64,000 nt of DNA from Sediminibacterium soli (GTDB lineage: Bacteria > Bacteroidota > Bacteroidia > Chitinophagales > Chitinophagaceae): the NCBI RefSeq assembly GCF_009939225.1, contig NZ_JAACJR010000006.1, forward strand, positions 1 through 64,000, in the 5' to 3' direction. The notes beneath the pieces were generated by a model, which had not been told where the DNA came from, did no database searches, and saw only the letters and a program-made list of their open reading frames with translations. Positions 22,566-30,807 of this stretch are shown in pieces (position 1 is the first letter of the stretch; every line of letters begins with the position of its first letter). A program made the translations under genes and the position numbers.

Positions 22566-25166
22566 CTATTTCAGCAGATTCTTGATCTCATTCAATTTCA
22601 TCAATGCCTCCACGGGAGTAAGACGGTTAATGTCCATATCACTGAGCATCTTTCGTATGTCGTCGAATGCCTCTGAGTGGGCATCGAATATGGAGAGCTG
22701 CATTTTGGGCGCGGGCATAGGGATGCGGTTGGTAAGCGATGCGCCCGTATCCACATGTTTTTCTTCCAGTTGCGAGAGAATCGCATTAGCCCGCTCTATC
22801 AGCGAGGGAGGCATGCCGGCCATCTTTGCCACATGTATACCGAAGCTATGCGTGCTGCCGCCTCTGGCCAGTTTACGCAGGAAAATGATGCGGTTGCCCA
22901 CTTCCTTATTGGTAACATGGTAATTCTGCACACGCGGCAGCTTTTCTTCCAGTTCGTTCAGCTCGTGGTAATGCGTGGCGAACAGTGTTTTGGGTGCGGC
23001 AGGGGACGCGTGCAGGTGTTCCACGATACTCCAGGCAATCGAAATACCATCGTAAGTGGAAGTGCCTCTGCCGATCTCATCAAGTAAGATCAGACTGCGC
23101 GGTGAGATATTGTTGATGATGCTGGCGGTCTCGTTCATTTCCACCATGAACGTAGATTCTCCGCCGCTTAAATTATCGCTGGCACCCACACGGGTGAATA
23201 TTTTATCGGTAAGCGGTACACGGGCCGCGGCTGCCGGCACAAAACTGCCCATATGCGCCATCAGCGTAATCAGCGCGGTCTGGCGCAGGATGGCGCTCTT
23301 ACCGCTCATGTTCGGCCCGGTAAGGATGATGATCTGCCGCTCGGCGGGATTGAGCGTGATATCGTTCGAGATATACTGCTCTCCCGCGGGAAGGTTGCGT
23401 TCTATAACGGGGTGCCTGCTTTCTGTCAGCGCCAGTTCCTGCCCTTCGTGTATCTCCGGTTTCTTATACTGGTACTGTATCGCGTTCTCTGCAAAGCATG
23501 CCAGGCAGTCAAGGGTGGCCAGTATATTGCCGTTGACCTGCATCGGTGCGATATAATCCTGCAGGGCCAGCAGCAGCTGGTCATAGAGATCCAGTTCTAT
23601 CGAGAGTATCTTTCCCTCGGCACCGGTGATTTTTTCTTCGTATTCTTTTAATTCTGGTGTGATGTATCGCTCCGCATTGGCCAGCGTTTGCTTGCGTATC
23701 CAGTCTGCAGGCACTTTGGATTTATGCGAATTGGTTACCTCAAGGTAGTAGCCGAATACATTGTTGAAGCTGATCTTCAGCGAAGAGATGCCTGTTTTTT
23801 CCGCCTCGCGCTGCTGTATGGCAACCAGGTACTCCCTGCCGCCGCTGGCGATATTGCGCAGCTCGTCCAGCTCTGCATGAATCCCTTCCCTGATCACACC
23901 GCCTTTGCCGGCCGCAACCGGCGGTGTTTCGCTGATCTCGTTCAGTATTTTTTCTACGATCAGGTGACACCCGTTCAGCGCATCGCCCAGTCTTTGCAGG
24001 TAAGCGTCGTTGGCTGTTCCGCAGATGTTTTTGATGAGTTCGGTCTGCTGCAATCCTTTTGCCAGGTGCAATACCTCACGGGGATTGATCTTTTTCAGGG
24101 GGATCTTACTCACCAGCCGTTCAATATCCCCGCATAGTTTGATCGCGTGCGACAATTGTTTGCGTGTTTCCGTACCGAGTATCAGCAACGACACCGCATC
24201 CAGCCGTTCATTGATGCGCTTGGCATCTTTCAGCGGAAACACCATCCAGCGTTTCAGCAGGCGCGCACCCATCGGGCTTACCGTATTGTCGATCACTTTG
24301 AGCAGGCTGTTACCGTTATCGATGCCTGTCTGCAGCAGTTCCAGGTTACGGATGGTAAACCTGTCCATCCACAAAAAATCATCGCGCTCCATTCTTTGTA
24401 CGGATGTGATATGCTGCAGGTTGGGATGTTCGGTCTCTTTCAGGTAATACAGTATCGCACCCGCGGCGGTTACGCCGGCATGCATGCCTTCTATTCCATA
24501 ACCTTTCAGCGAATGCGTCTGGAAATGCTTGAGCAGACTTTCGGTGGCAAATGCTTCGTCAAACAGCCACCCATCCATGGTATAGGTATAAAACCTGCTG
24601 CCGAACTGTTCTTTGAAATATTTCTGGTAACTGCGCTGAAAGATCACTTCGGCAGGCCTGAGGCTTTGCAGCAGCTTATCGATATACTCTTCGTTTCCTT
24701 CCGCGATAAAAAATTCACCGGTGGAAATATCGAGAAAGGCGATGCCATTGCCATTGTCGGTAAAATGGATGGCCGCAAGAAAATTGTTGCTGTTGTGCTC
24801 AAGTAATTTGTCGTTGGTGGCCACCCCCGGTGTTACCATTTCCGTAACCCCGCGTTTAACGATTCCTTTTACCTGTTTGGGATCTTCCAGCTGGTCGCAG
24901 ATGGCCACGCGGTAACCGGCTTTCACCAGTTTGTGCAGGTAGGTATCCATGGCATGATGCGGAAACCCGGCCAACTCGCTCGATGAGGCAGCGCCGTTGT
25001 TGCGCCTGGTGAGCGTAATACCCAGCACTTTCGACGCAATGATGGCATCCTCACCGAATGTCTCGTAAAAATCGCCTACCCGAAAAAGAAGTATGGCATC
25101 AGGGTATTTCTGTTTGATGGCCCTGTGCTGCTGCATCAACGGTGTATCTGCGGAAGATTTTGCCAT
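22566..25166 (-). CDS. mutS: DNA mismatch repair protein MutS
   Basis: MutS recognises base mismatches and small loops and recruits MutL. The 866-residue protein has the N-terminal mismatch wedge motif GDFYETFGEDA (Phe33 and Glu35), connector and lever domains, and the C-terminal ABC ATPase with Walker A GPNMSGKS (about 616-623), the signature DNLSGGESTFMVEM, Walker B LILLDEIGRGTSTYDG and FATHYHEL. The open frame runs back to 25379, but I place the start at 25166 (MAKSS) because this gives the normal family length, a perfect TATATTTG box lies 5 bp upstream, and the extra sequence holds a palindrome and the neighbour's terminator. Confidence 0.96.
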   Translation of the reverse strand: MAKSSADTPLMQQHRAIKQKYPDAILLFRVGDFYETFGEDAIIASKVLGITLTRRNNGAASSSELAGFPHHAMDTYLHKLVKAGYRVAICDQLEDPKQVKGIVKRGVTEMVTPGVATNDKLLEHNSNNFLAAIHFTDNGNGIAFLDISTGEFFIAEGNEEYIDKLLQSLRPAEVIFQRSYQKYFKEQFGSRFYTYTMDGWLFDEAFATESLLKHFQTHSLKGYGIEGMHAGVTAAGAILYYLKETEHPNLQHITSVQRMERDDFLWMDRFTIRNLELLQTGIDNGNSLLKVIDNTVSPMGARLLKRWMVFPLKDAKRINERLDAVSLLILGTETRKQLSHAIKLCGDIERLVSKIPLKKINPREVLHLAKGLQQTELIKNICGTANDAYLQRLGDALNGCHLIVEKILNEISETPPVAAGKGGVIREGIHAELDELRNIASGGREYLVAIQQREAEKTGISSLKISFNNVFGYYLEVTNSHKSKVPADWIRKQTLANAERYITPELKEYEEKITGAEGKILSIELDLYDQLLLALQDYIAPMQVNGNILATLDCLACFAENAIQYQYKKPEIHEGQELALTESRHPVIERNLPAGEQYISNDITLNPAERQIIILTGPNMSGKSAILRQTALITLMAHMGSFVPAAAARVPLTDKIFTRVGASDNLSGGESTFMVEMNETASIINNISPRSLILLDEIGRGTSTYDGISIAWSIVEHLHASPAAPKTLFATHYHELNELEEKLPRVQNYHVTNKEVGNRIIFLRKLARGGSTHSFGIHVAKMAGMPPSLIERANAILSQLEEKHVDTGASLTNRIPMPAPKMQLSIFDAHSEAFDDIRKMLSDMDINRLTPVEALMKLNEIKNLLK

Positions 25167-25171
25167 GGCAG

Positions 25172-25179
25172 CAAATATA
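25172..25179 (-). promoter_or_regulatory. -7 promoter box of mutS
   Basis: TATATTTG on the minus strand matches TAnnTTTG exactly and ends 5 nt before the mutS ATG, so transcription should start at or next to the start codon (leaderless or nearly so). No clear -33 TTG was found. Confidence 0.5.
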
Positions 25180-25257
25180 TTGTTTAGTCGGTAGTTTGGG
25201 GGAGGCGGTTGAGGGGTGTGTATAAAAGGCTTAGGGATTGGTGGATTAGCGGATATT

Positions 25258-25325
25258 GCCTCTGCGGTGAGTAGCATCCGGAAATCGGGTATCGTGTGAT
25301 TCCGGATGCTATTCACCGCGGAGGC
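25258..25325. repeat. Palindromic intergenic element with about 27-bp arms
   Basis: GCCTCTGCGGTGAGTAGCAT and the following CCGGAAAT pair with ATTCCGG followed by ATGCTATTCACCGCGGAGGC, with only a few mismatches and a 13-nt loop. It lies between mutS and the M28 peptidase gene, separate from the terminator at 25370. It resembles REP-like palindromes, and CTCTGCGG recalls the MITE ends, but it is otherwise unrelated to that element. Confidence 0.7.
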
Positions 25326-25369
25326 GTGGAGGAGCGGGGTTTCGCAGAGGGTTGGTGAGGGTACAGAAA

Positions 25370-25402
25370 AAAGGATCACAGCAACGGGTGCTGTGATCCT
25401 TT
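25370..25402 (-). terminator. Terminator of the M28 peptidase gene
   Basis: AAAGGATCACAGCA and TGCTGTGATCCTTT form a perfect 14-bp stem with a 5-nt loop, about 54 bp beyond the minus-strand stop at 25456. Confidence 0.85.
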
Positions 25403-25455
25403 AAGAAATTCAGGGATGGCTGTTTAAAACAACAGACTGCAGACCAGACTATAAA

Positions 25456-27069
25456 CTAAAACCGCGCACCCGCGCCCCTGGGTTGTGGCAGCGGTTTGCG
25501 GGGCAGTTTTTCCTCGCGCTGCGCGGCATTGTAGACAAATGCGGCAACAATGGTGGCAATCTGTTTCAGATCGTCTGCGCTGAGGTGATCGTATACATCC
25601 ATATTGCTGTGGTGGGTACGGGTATCGTATTCCATCGGGTCCTGGATAAACTGGAAACCGGGCAGACCCAGTCCGTCAAAAGACTGGTGATCGGTACCGC
25701 CGGTATTGCTGATGGTAACGGTTCCCTCGGTGATGTCTTTGAAAGGCGCAAACCAGTCTTTGAAAATCTGGCCGCAGGCTTCATTACCCTGGAGATAAAT
25801 ACCGCGTATTTTTCCGGTGCCGTTGTCGATGTTAAAATACGAGGAGAATTTGGCATGCGCCGGTGTCAGCTGCATGGTGGCAGGATCGCCAAACGTCTTT
25901 TTCACATAACCTCTTGAACCCAGCAGGCCCTGTTCCTCGCCGCTCCAGAGACCGATGCGGATGGTTCTTCGGGGTTGTACGCCGATGGCTTTCAGGATAC
26001 GCATGGCTTCCAGCATTACGGCAGAGCCAGCGGCATTATCCGTAGCGCCGGTACCTGTCTGCCAGGAATCGAGGTGCGCACCCAGCATCACCACTTCCTC
26101 TTTCAGCGAAGGGTCGGTGCCGGGTATTTCGGCAATCACATTATAACCCTGCAGGTCTTTTGCATGGAATCTGGTTTTTACATCCACATCCATTTTCACC
26201 GGTGTGCCCGATTTGGCCAGGCGAAGAATGGTGTTGTAGTCTTCCAGTCCCAATGCCAGGTCCAGGAAATTCTCCGGATCGGTTCCCTTGTACCCGCCGC
26301 CGCCCTGGGCAAAGATGGTGCCATCGTGGCTGCGTACGCCGCCGCTGCTGAGCAGGGCCACAGCGCCTTCTGTCCTGGCCATCTCTTTCAGGATGGCAAG
26401 CACCCTCTGCGCACCACCCGCGCTGCGCTGAAATTGCTCGCGCAGCCTGCGCATCGCGGCCGTATCGTTCGGGTTGGGAAACTGTCCCCTGTTGCCCTGT
26501 CCCTGCGCTTTGGCACCGGCCATTTCTTCCAGTTGTTTTTCGTCGTAACGTGTGGCATCCGCTTTAAAACCCAGTTTATACACGGTTGGCTGATCCAGTA
26601 TAAGCACCCTGCCTTTTAACTGGCCGCGATAGGCTTCCAGCGCCGCGGTATCTTTTGCGGTGATCACCAGAACGTCTGCGCGCTGCAGTTTTTTGGTGCC
26701 GCCGGTCCAGGCTTTCGGATAGGCGAGGAGGGGTTTGTAATAAGGAGCGGTGATCGCCACATAACTTTTTTCCAGTTCCCAGCCCTTGCCGAATTCGCCC
26801 CAGGGATCGATGGTTGCCTGCTGTACGCCCCAGCCTGTCAATGCTTCTTTCGCATAGCTGGCTGCGCGCATATAACCGGGTGAATTGGTAAGACGGTTGC
26901 CGCTTTTATCGGTAAGGTTCCAGACGATATCCATTACTTTCGAATGATTGCTGTCGAGGCCTTCGGTGCGGATCTTCTGCATTACCGAGGCGTCGATTTT
27001 TTCTTGTGCGGATGCGGCAAACGGAAGCGACAGCGCCAGCAAAGCCGCAAGGGGCATGTGTTTTCTCAT
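25456..27069 (-). CDS. Secreted M28-family zinc peptidase
   Basis: This 537-residue protein has a Sec signal peptide (about 1-21, ending ASAQ), an N-terminal PA-like insert region (about 100-290) and a C-terminal M28 aminopeptidase/carboxypeptidase Q-like domain. Zinc ligands are visible in GAHLDSW (about 329-335), GATDNAAGSA (Asp about 342), SGEEQGLLGS (catalytic Glu pair, about 376) and GGTDHQSFDGLGLPG. It should release amino acids from peptides in the periplasm or outside. It is transcribed alone, divergent from the SPOUT methyltransferase gene and closed by a strong terminator. Confidence 0.9.
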   Translation of the reverse strand: MRKHMPLAALLALSLPFAASAQEKIDASVMQKIRTEGLDSNHSKVMDIVWNLTDKSGNRLTNSPGYMRAASYAKEALTGWGVQQATIDPWGEFGKGWELEKSYVAITAPYYKPLLAYPKAWTGGTKKLQRADVLVITAKDTAALEAYRGQLKGRVLILDQPTVYKLGFKADATRYDEKQLEEMAGAKAQGQGNRGQFPNPNDTAAMRRLREQFQRSAGGAQRVLAILKEMARTEGAVALLSSGGVRSHDGTIFAQGGGGYKGTDPENFLDLALGLEDYNTILRLAKSGTPVKMDVDVKTRFHAKDLQGYNVIAEIPGTDPSLKEEVVMLGAHLDSWQTGTGATDNAAGSAVMLEAMRILKAIGVQPRRTIRIGLWSGEEQGLLGSRGYVKKTFGDPATMQLTPAHAKFSSYFNIDNGTGKIRGIYLQGNEACGQIFKDWFAPFKDITEGTVTISNTGGTDHQSFDGLGLPGFQFIQDPMEYDTRTHHSNMDVYDHLSADDLKQIATIVAAFVYNAAQREEKLPRKPLPQPRGAGARF

Positions 27070-27147
27070 GGTTTGTTTCAGTTATGAAGCGTGGAAAATA
27101 CTGAATAAGCAGGATTTCGCACAGGGGATTTTATGAGTGGATGAGTT

Positions 27148-27155
27148 TACCTTTG
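27148..27155 (+). promoter_or_regulatory. -7 promoter box of the SPOUT methyltransferase gene
   Basis: TACCTTTG matches TAnnTTTG exactly and ends 4 nt before the ATG at 27160, again implying a leaderless or nearly leaderless transcript. Confidence 0.5.
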
Positions 27156-27159
27156 CGTC

Positions 27160-27711
27160 ATGCGAAAACTGAGCATGGAGGAACTGGGCAGGCTCTCGGC
27201 CGAAGATTTTAAGCATGCCCCGAAAACGCCCGTGATGATCGTACTGGATAATATCCGCAGTATGCACAATGTGGGCAGCGTTTTTCGTACGGCCGATGCA
27301 TTCCTGGCCTCGGGCATCTGCCTCTGCGGTTATACGCCGCAGCCTCCGCACCGTGATATTCATAAAACCGCGCTGGGCGCCACCGAAACTGTGGACTGGC
27401 TTTATTTCCCCACAACACTCGATGCTGCCAGGGCGCTCAGGGAAAAAGGCTATACCTTGTATGCAGTGGAACAGGCACAGGGCAGCATACCGCTTGAGCA
27501 ATTTGTACCAGGCGCCGGCGATAAGATTGCGGTGATTTTCGGCAATGAAGTGGGCGGGGTGGATGCCGGGGTACTGCAGTTCTGTGATGGCTGTATTGAA
27601 ATACCGCAGCTGGGTACCAAGCACTCACTGAATATTTCAGTTGCCGCAGGTATTGTATTGTGGAAACTGGCGGAACCTATTTTTTTGAACAGAGAAAAGA
27701 CCACCGAATAA
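27160..27711 (+). CDS. TrmH/SpoU-family RNA 2'-O-methyltransferase
   Basis: This 183-residue SPOUT enzyme should transfer a methyl group from S-adenosylmethionine to a ribose 2'-OH in tRNA or rRNA. Motif 1 is LDNIRSMHNVGSVFRTADA (about 29-47, with the catalytic Arg), motif 2 is VIFGNEVGGVDAGVL (about 126-140) and motif 3 is IEIPQLGTKHSLNISVAAGI (about 146-165), the residues that make the knotted cofactor site. There is no N-terminal RNA-binding extension, so it is a short TrmH-like form and the exact target cannot be named. It is 2 bp upstream of the UbiA-type gene. Confidence 0.9.
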   Translation: MRKLSMEELGRLSAEDFKHAPKTPVMIVLDNIRSMHNVGSVFRTADAFLASGICLCGYTPQPPHRDIHKTALGATETVDWLYFPTTLDAARALREKGYTLYAVEQAQGSIPLEQFVPGAGDKIAVIFGNEVGGVDAGVLQFCDGCIEIPQLGTKHSLNISVAAGIVLWKLAEPIFLNREKTTE

Positions 27712-27713
27712 CT

Positions 27714-28595
27714 ATGGCCCTTGTCAAAAACTACCTGAGTCTTGTTAAGTTCTCGCATACCATTTTTGCGCTGCCCTTTGCCATGATCGGTTTTGTATTG
27801 GGTGTATCACGCGAAGGATACCGGAGCGAAGGTACCGGCGCCATTGCCATCAAACTGCTGCTGGTACTGGTGTGCATGGTGACTGCCCGCAGCGCGGCGA
27901 TGGCATTTAACCGGTACCTCGACAGGCATTTCGATGCCAGGAACCCACGCACGGCCGTTAGGGAGATACCGGCGGGTATTATTTCCGCCAACAGCGCGCT
28001 GGCGTTCACGATCGGCTGCTGCGTATTGTTCTGGATAGCCTGTTACCTGATCAATCCCATCTGTTTTTACCTTGCCCCGGTGGCCCTGTTCGTGATCCTT
28101 TTTTACAGTTATACCAAGCGATTTACGCCCTTATGCCACCTGGTACTGGGACTCGGTCTCTCGCTGGCGCCGATAGGCGCCTATCTTGCGGTAACGGGGG
28201 TATTCGACTGGCTGCCGCTGCTGTTCTCTTTGGCGGTGATCTTCTGGGTGAGCGGTTTTGATATCATCTATGCGCTGCAGGATATTGATTTCGACAGATC
28301 GCAGCAACTGTATTCGATACCCGGTTCACTGGGAAAACGCAATGCACTGCGTGTATCGGAACTGTTGCACCTGCTGAGTGCGGCCTGTGTGATTGCCGCG
28401 GGTGTATACGGCGGGTTTCACTGGTTGTACTGGACAGGTATTGCGGTGTTTATCGGTATGCTGGTTTACCAGCACTCGATCGTGCGTCCGGACGATCTCA
28501 GCAAGGTCAACATCGCCTTCATGACGGCAAACGGAATTGCCAGCGTTGTATTCGGTGTGCTGGTGATAGGAGACCTGGCGCTGCGGCATCTTTAG
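27714..28595 (+). CDS. UbiA-family prenyltransferase (MqnP/4-hydroxybenzoate polyprenyltransferase-like)
   Basis: This 293-residue membrane protein has about eight hydrophobic helices and the two Asp-rich motifs of UbiA enzymes: NRYLDRHFDARNP (about 65-77) and QDIDFDRSQQLYSIPG (about 188-203). It attaches a polyprenyl chain to an aromatic acceptor. Since Bacteroidota use menaquinone, a role in the futalosine route (MqnP-like) is more likely than ubiquinone synthesis, but the acceptor cannot be read from sequence. I start at the ATG at 27714, 2 bp after the upstream stop; the longer frame from 27660 overlaps that gene. Confidence 0.88.
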   Translation: MALVKNYLSLVKFSHTIFALPFAMIGFVLGVSREGYRSEGTGAIAIKLLLVLVCMVTARSAAMAFNRYLDRHFDARNPRTAVREIPAGIISANSALAFTIGCCVLFWIACYLINPICFYLAPVALFVILFYSYTKRFTPLCHLVLGLGLSLAPIGAYLAVTGVFDWLPLLFSLAVIFWVSGFDIIYALQDIDFDRSQQLYSIPGSLGKRNALRVSELLHLLSAACVIAAGVYGGFHWLYWTGIAVFIGMLVYQHSIVRPDDLSKVNIAFMTANGIASVVFGVLVIGDLALRHL

Positions 28596-28657
28596 ACCGG
28601 CATATGTTTCCGATTTCTCTTTTGCATAAACAGCAGGTAAAGCTTTATAAAAAAACA

Positions 28658-29077
28658 ATGGCAAGAATACTGTGCATCGATTACGGCGGCAAACGAACGG
28701 GGATTGCGGTAACGGATCCCCTGCAGATCATTGCGAGTGCACTTACCACCATCCACACAAAAGACCTGTTCCCGTTTTTAAAACAGTATTGCCAGCAGGA
28801 ACCGGTTGAACGTATACTGATCGGCTATCCCCGTAACCTCGACGACAGCGACACGCATGCCACACCGCTTGTCAAAGGGGCTATTACCAGGCTGAAAAAA
28901 GAATTTCCCGCGATCCCCATCCAGACCGTAGACGAACGCTACACCTCTAAAATGGCTTCCCGCGCCATGGTTGACATGGGTATGAAGAAAAAAGACCGCC
29001 GCAAAAAAGAAAACATAGACCAGATTGCAGCCACGATCATGCTGCAGGAGTATTTGGAGAGAGGAGGGGGGGAGTGA
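28658..29077 (+). CDS. ruvX: RuvX/YqgF Holliday-junction-resolvase-like nuclease
   Basis: This 139-residue protein has an RNase H fold. It contains LCIDYGGKRTGIAVTDPLQI (about 5-24, first catalytic Asp), LIGYPRNLDD and VDERYTS(K) with the second acidic residue, then NIDQIAATIMLQEYL with the last Asp. The family is essential in many bacteria and acts in 5' processing of 16S pre-rRNA and/or junction resolution. The start at 28658 gives normal length; the upstream ATG at 28604 would add a poor 18-residue extension. Confidence 0.93.
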   Translation: MARILCIDYGGKRTGIAVTDPLQIIASALTTIHTKDLFPFLKQYCQQEPVERILIGYPRNLDDSDTHATPLVKGAITRLKKEFPAIPIQTVDERYTSKMASRAMVDMGMKKKDRRKKENIDQIAATIMLQEYLERGGGE

Positions 29078-29082
29078 ATGGG

Positions 29083-29110
29083 CGATTGGTGATTGCCGAT
29101 TGCCGATTGG
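29083..29110. repeat. Short tandem repeat of GATTGCC-type heptamers
   Basis: Four imperfect units (GATTGGT, GATTGCC, GATTGCC, GATTGGC) lie just after the ruvX stop. Similar GATTGGG-rich runs flank the four-helix-bundle gene at 61404-61907. Confidence 0.5.
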
Positions 29111-29200
29111 CGTATGTACGAATGATTGGCCATTTCATTATTCGCGATGCATACTCCATTTCCCTGGTGTTAAAATCATCGCTGGTACCGATTTCTCGGT

Positions 29201-29208
29201 TATTTTTG
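29201..29208 (+). promoter_or_regulatory. -7 promoter box of def
   Basis: TATTTTTG matches TAnnTTTG exactly, 24 bp upstream of the chosen def start. It lies inside the longer open frame from 29074, which argues against that longer start. Confidence 0.5.
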
Positions 29209-29232
29209 TCGTTCGGATCAAATCAAGAAAGA

Positions 29233-29811
29233 ATGACCTATCCCGTGGTGGCGTATGGAGCGCCTGTTTTGAGAAAGATAAGCCAGGATATCACACCCGA
29301 TTATCCCGGGCTGAAGACCCTGATCGATGATATGTGGGAAACGATGTATGCCAGTTATGGCGTGGGTCTTGCCGCTCCGCAGATCAACAAGGATATCCGT
29401 TTGTTCGTGATCGACAGCCAGCAGGTATTCGAGAACCTCGAGGAAGGGGAGAAAGGCATCTATCCCGATGCGCCGGGCGTTAAAAAAGTATTTATCAACG
29501 CCTATATCGAATCGCTGGAAGGAGAGGAATGGGCTTATAACGAGGGTTGCCTGAGCATTCCCAAGATCAGGGAAGATGTGTACAGACCCGCTTCTGCTAC
29601 CATCAGCTATGTGGATGAACATTTTCAGCCGCATACCGATACGTTTACAGGCATCACGGCCAGGATCATACAGCACGAATACGATCATATCGAAGGCAAA
29701 CTGTTCATCGATTACCTGAAACCGCTCCGCCGCAAAATGCTGCAGGGTAAGCTGAATGATATCAGCAAGGGAAAAGTGAAAGTGGATTATAAAATGGTAT
29801 TTCCCAGGTAA
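29233..29811 (+). CDS. def: Peptide deformylase
   Basis: Def removes the formyl group from the N-terminal methionine of new proteins. The 192-residue protein has all three motifs: GVGLAAPQI (about 42-50), EGCLSIP (metal-binding Cys, about 104) and QHEYDHIEG (two metal His and the catalytic Glu, about 146-154). The start at 29233 (MTYPVVAYG) gives the normal length and lies 24 bp after a TATTTTTG box; the extended frame from 29074 begins inside ruvX. Its stop TAA overlaps the ATG of the next gene (TAATG). Confidence 0.95.
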   Translation: MTYPVVAYGAPVLRKISQDITPDYPGLKTLIDDMWETMYASYGVGLAAPQINKDIRLFVIDSQQVFENLEEGEKGIYPDAPGVKKVFINAYIESLEGEEWAYNEGCLSIPKIREDVYRPASATISYVDEHFQPHTDTFTGITARIIQHEYDHIEGKLFIDYLKPLRRKMLQGKLNDISKGKVKVDYKMVFPR

Positions 29812-30737
29812 TGCGGCGCTGGCTTTTTATCATATCCTTTTTTAGCATGGTGGCCGTAAGGGCACAGGATACTTCCGTGCTGGTGGATGAGCAGCGGTTC
29901 ACACTTTCGGAAGTGGTGGTAAGAAACCATTTTGATTACCGCACCCTGCTGACACAGATCAAGGAAGACACCACTTTTTACAAAGCTTTCCGCAACCTGC
30001 GGATACTGGGTTTTACCTCCTTTAACGATATCAGGATGCTGGATAAGAACGGCGGCACCAAAGCATCGCTGTTCAGCAAAACCAGACAGAACCGGGCCAA
30101 CGGCTGCCGTACCATGGATGTGCTGGAAGAAAAAACGACAGGCGATTTTTACGATAAGCGGCAGGACTATCATTACCTCACTCCCGAATTGTATGCAGGT
30201 CTTTTTTTTACAAAAGGCACCGTCTGCGGCGAGAACAATATCGTAAAGGGTCATACCATGAGTCTTGCCAGCAAGAAGGGCATGGACAAACACCGGGAAC
30301 AACTGAAGATGCTGTTCTTCAACCCCGGTAAAAAAATTCCGGGTATTCCTTTTATCGGCGATAAGCTTGATCTGTACGATGAGTCTGCGCACAGGTTGTA
30401 CGATTACCGCCTGGATGTACAGGATTTTCAGGGCAATCCCGCCTATGTGTTTTCGATCACACCCAAAGAAGACAAGGTAAAAAGCGACCGTATCGTGGTT
30501 GACCAGATGATCACCTGGTTCGATATCAAAACACTGGAAGTGTTATCGCGCACCTATGCCCTCAGCTATAAAGCCGGTGTATACGATTTTGATGTGAGCA
30601 TGGAAGTGGAAATGACAAAATTTGCAGGTCTTACCGTTCCAAAGATACTGCGCTACAAAGGCAACTGGGATGTGATCTTCAAAAAACGCGAACGCGCCGT
30701 ATTCACGGCCACCCTGTTCGATTTTAAAAAAGAATAG
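29811..30737 (+). CDS. Exported protein of unknown function
   Basis: This 308-residue protein has a signal peptide (about 1-18, MRRWLFIISFFSMVAVRAQ) and a mature part of about 290 residues with mixed beta character (IRMLDKNGGTKASLFSK, then YVFSITPKEDKVKSD and LTVPKILRYKGNWDVIFKKR). The last half resembles periplasmic or outer-membrane-associated proteins of Bacteroidota that carry lipoprotein-like beta sheets; I recognise no named family. It overlaps the def stop by 1 bp (TAATG) and so is probably translated with it. Confidence 0.7.
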   Translation: MRRWLFIISFFSMVAVRAQDTSVLVDEQRFTLSEVVVRNHFDYRTLLTQIKEDTTFYKAFRNLRILGFTSFNDIRMLDKNGGTKASLFSKTRQNRANGCRTMDVLEEKTTGDFYDKRQDYHYLTPELYAGLFFTKGTVCGENNIVKGHTMSLASKKGMDKHREQLKMLFFNPGKKIPGIPFIGDKLDLYDESAHRLYDYRLDVQDFQGNPAYVFSITPKEDKVKSDRIVVDQMITWFDIKTLEVLSRTYALSYKAGVYDFDVSMEVEMTKFAGLTVPKILRYKGNWDVIFKKRERAVFTATLFDFKKE

Positions 30738-30807
30738 AAGCTTAGGGGTTGGTTTGTTGTTTGCCAAAACGGGGGAAGCCAGTCATTCAGCCGGCAGGCC
30801 ATACACC

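Noticed and set aside
22566..25379. A 937-residue MutS with a 71-residue N-terminal extension
   Set aside because: The extension covers a palindrome and the terminator of the next gene, is Pro- and His-rich, and a promoter box lies directly before the internal ATG that gives the normal length.
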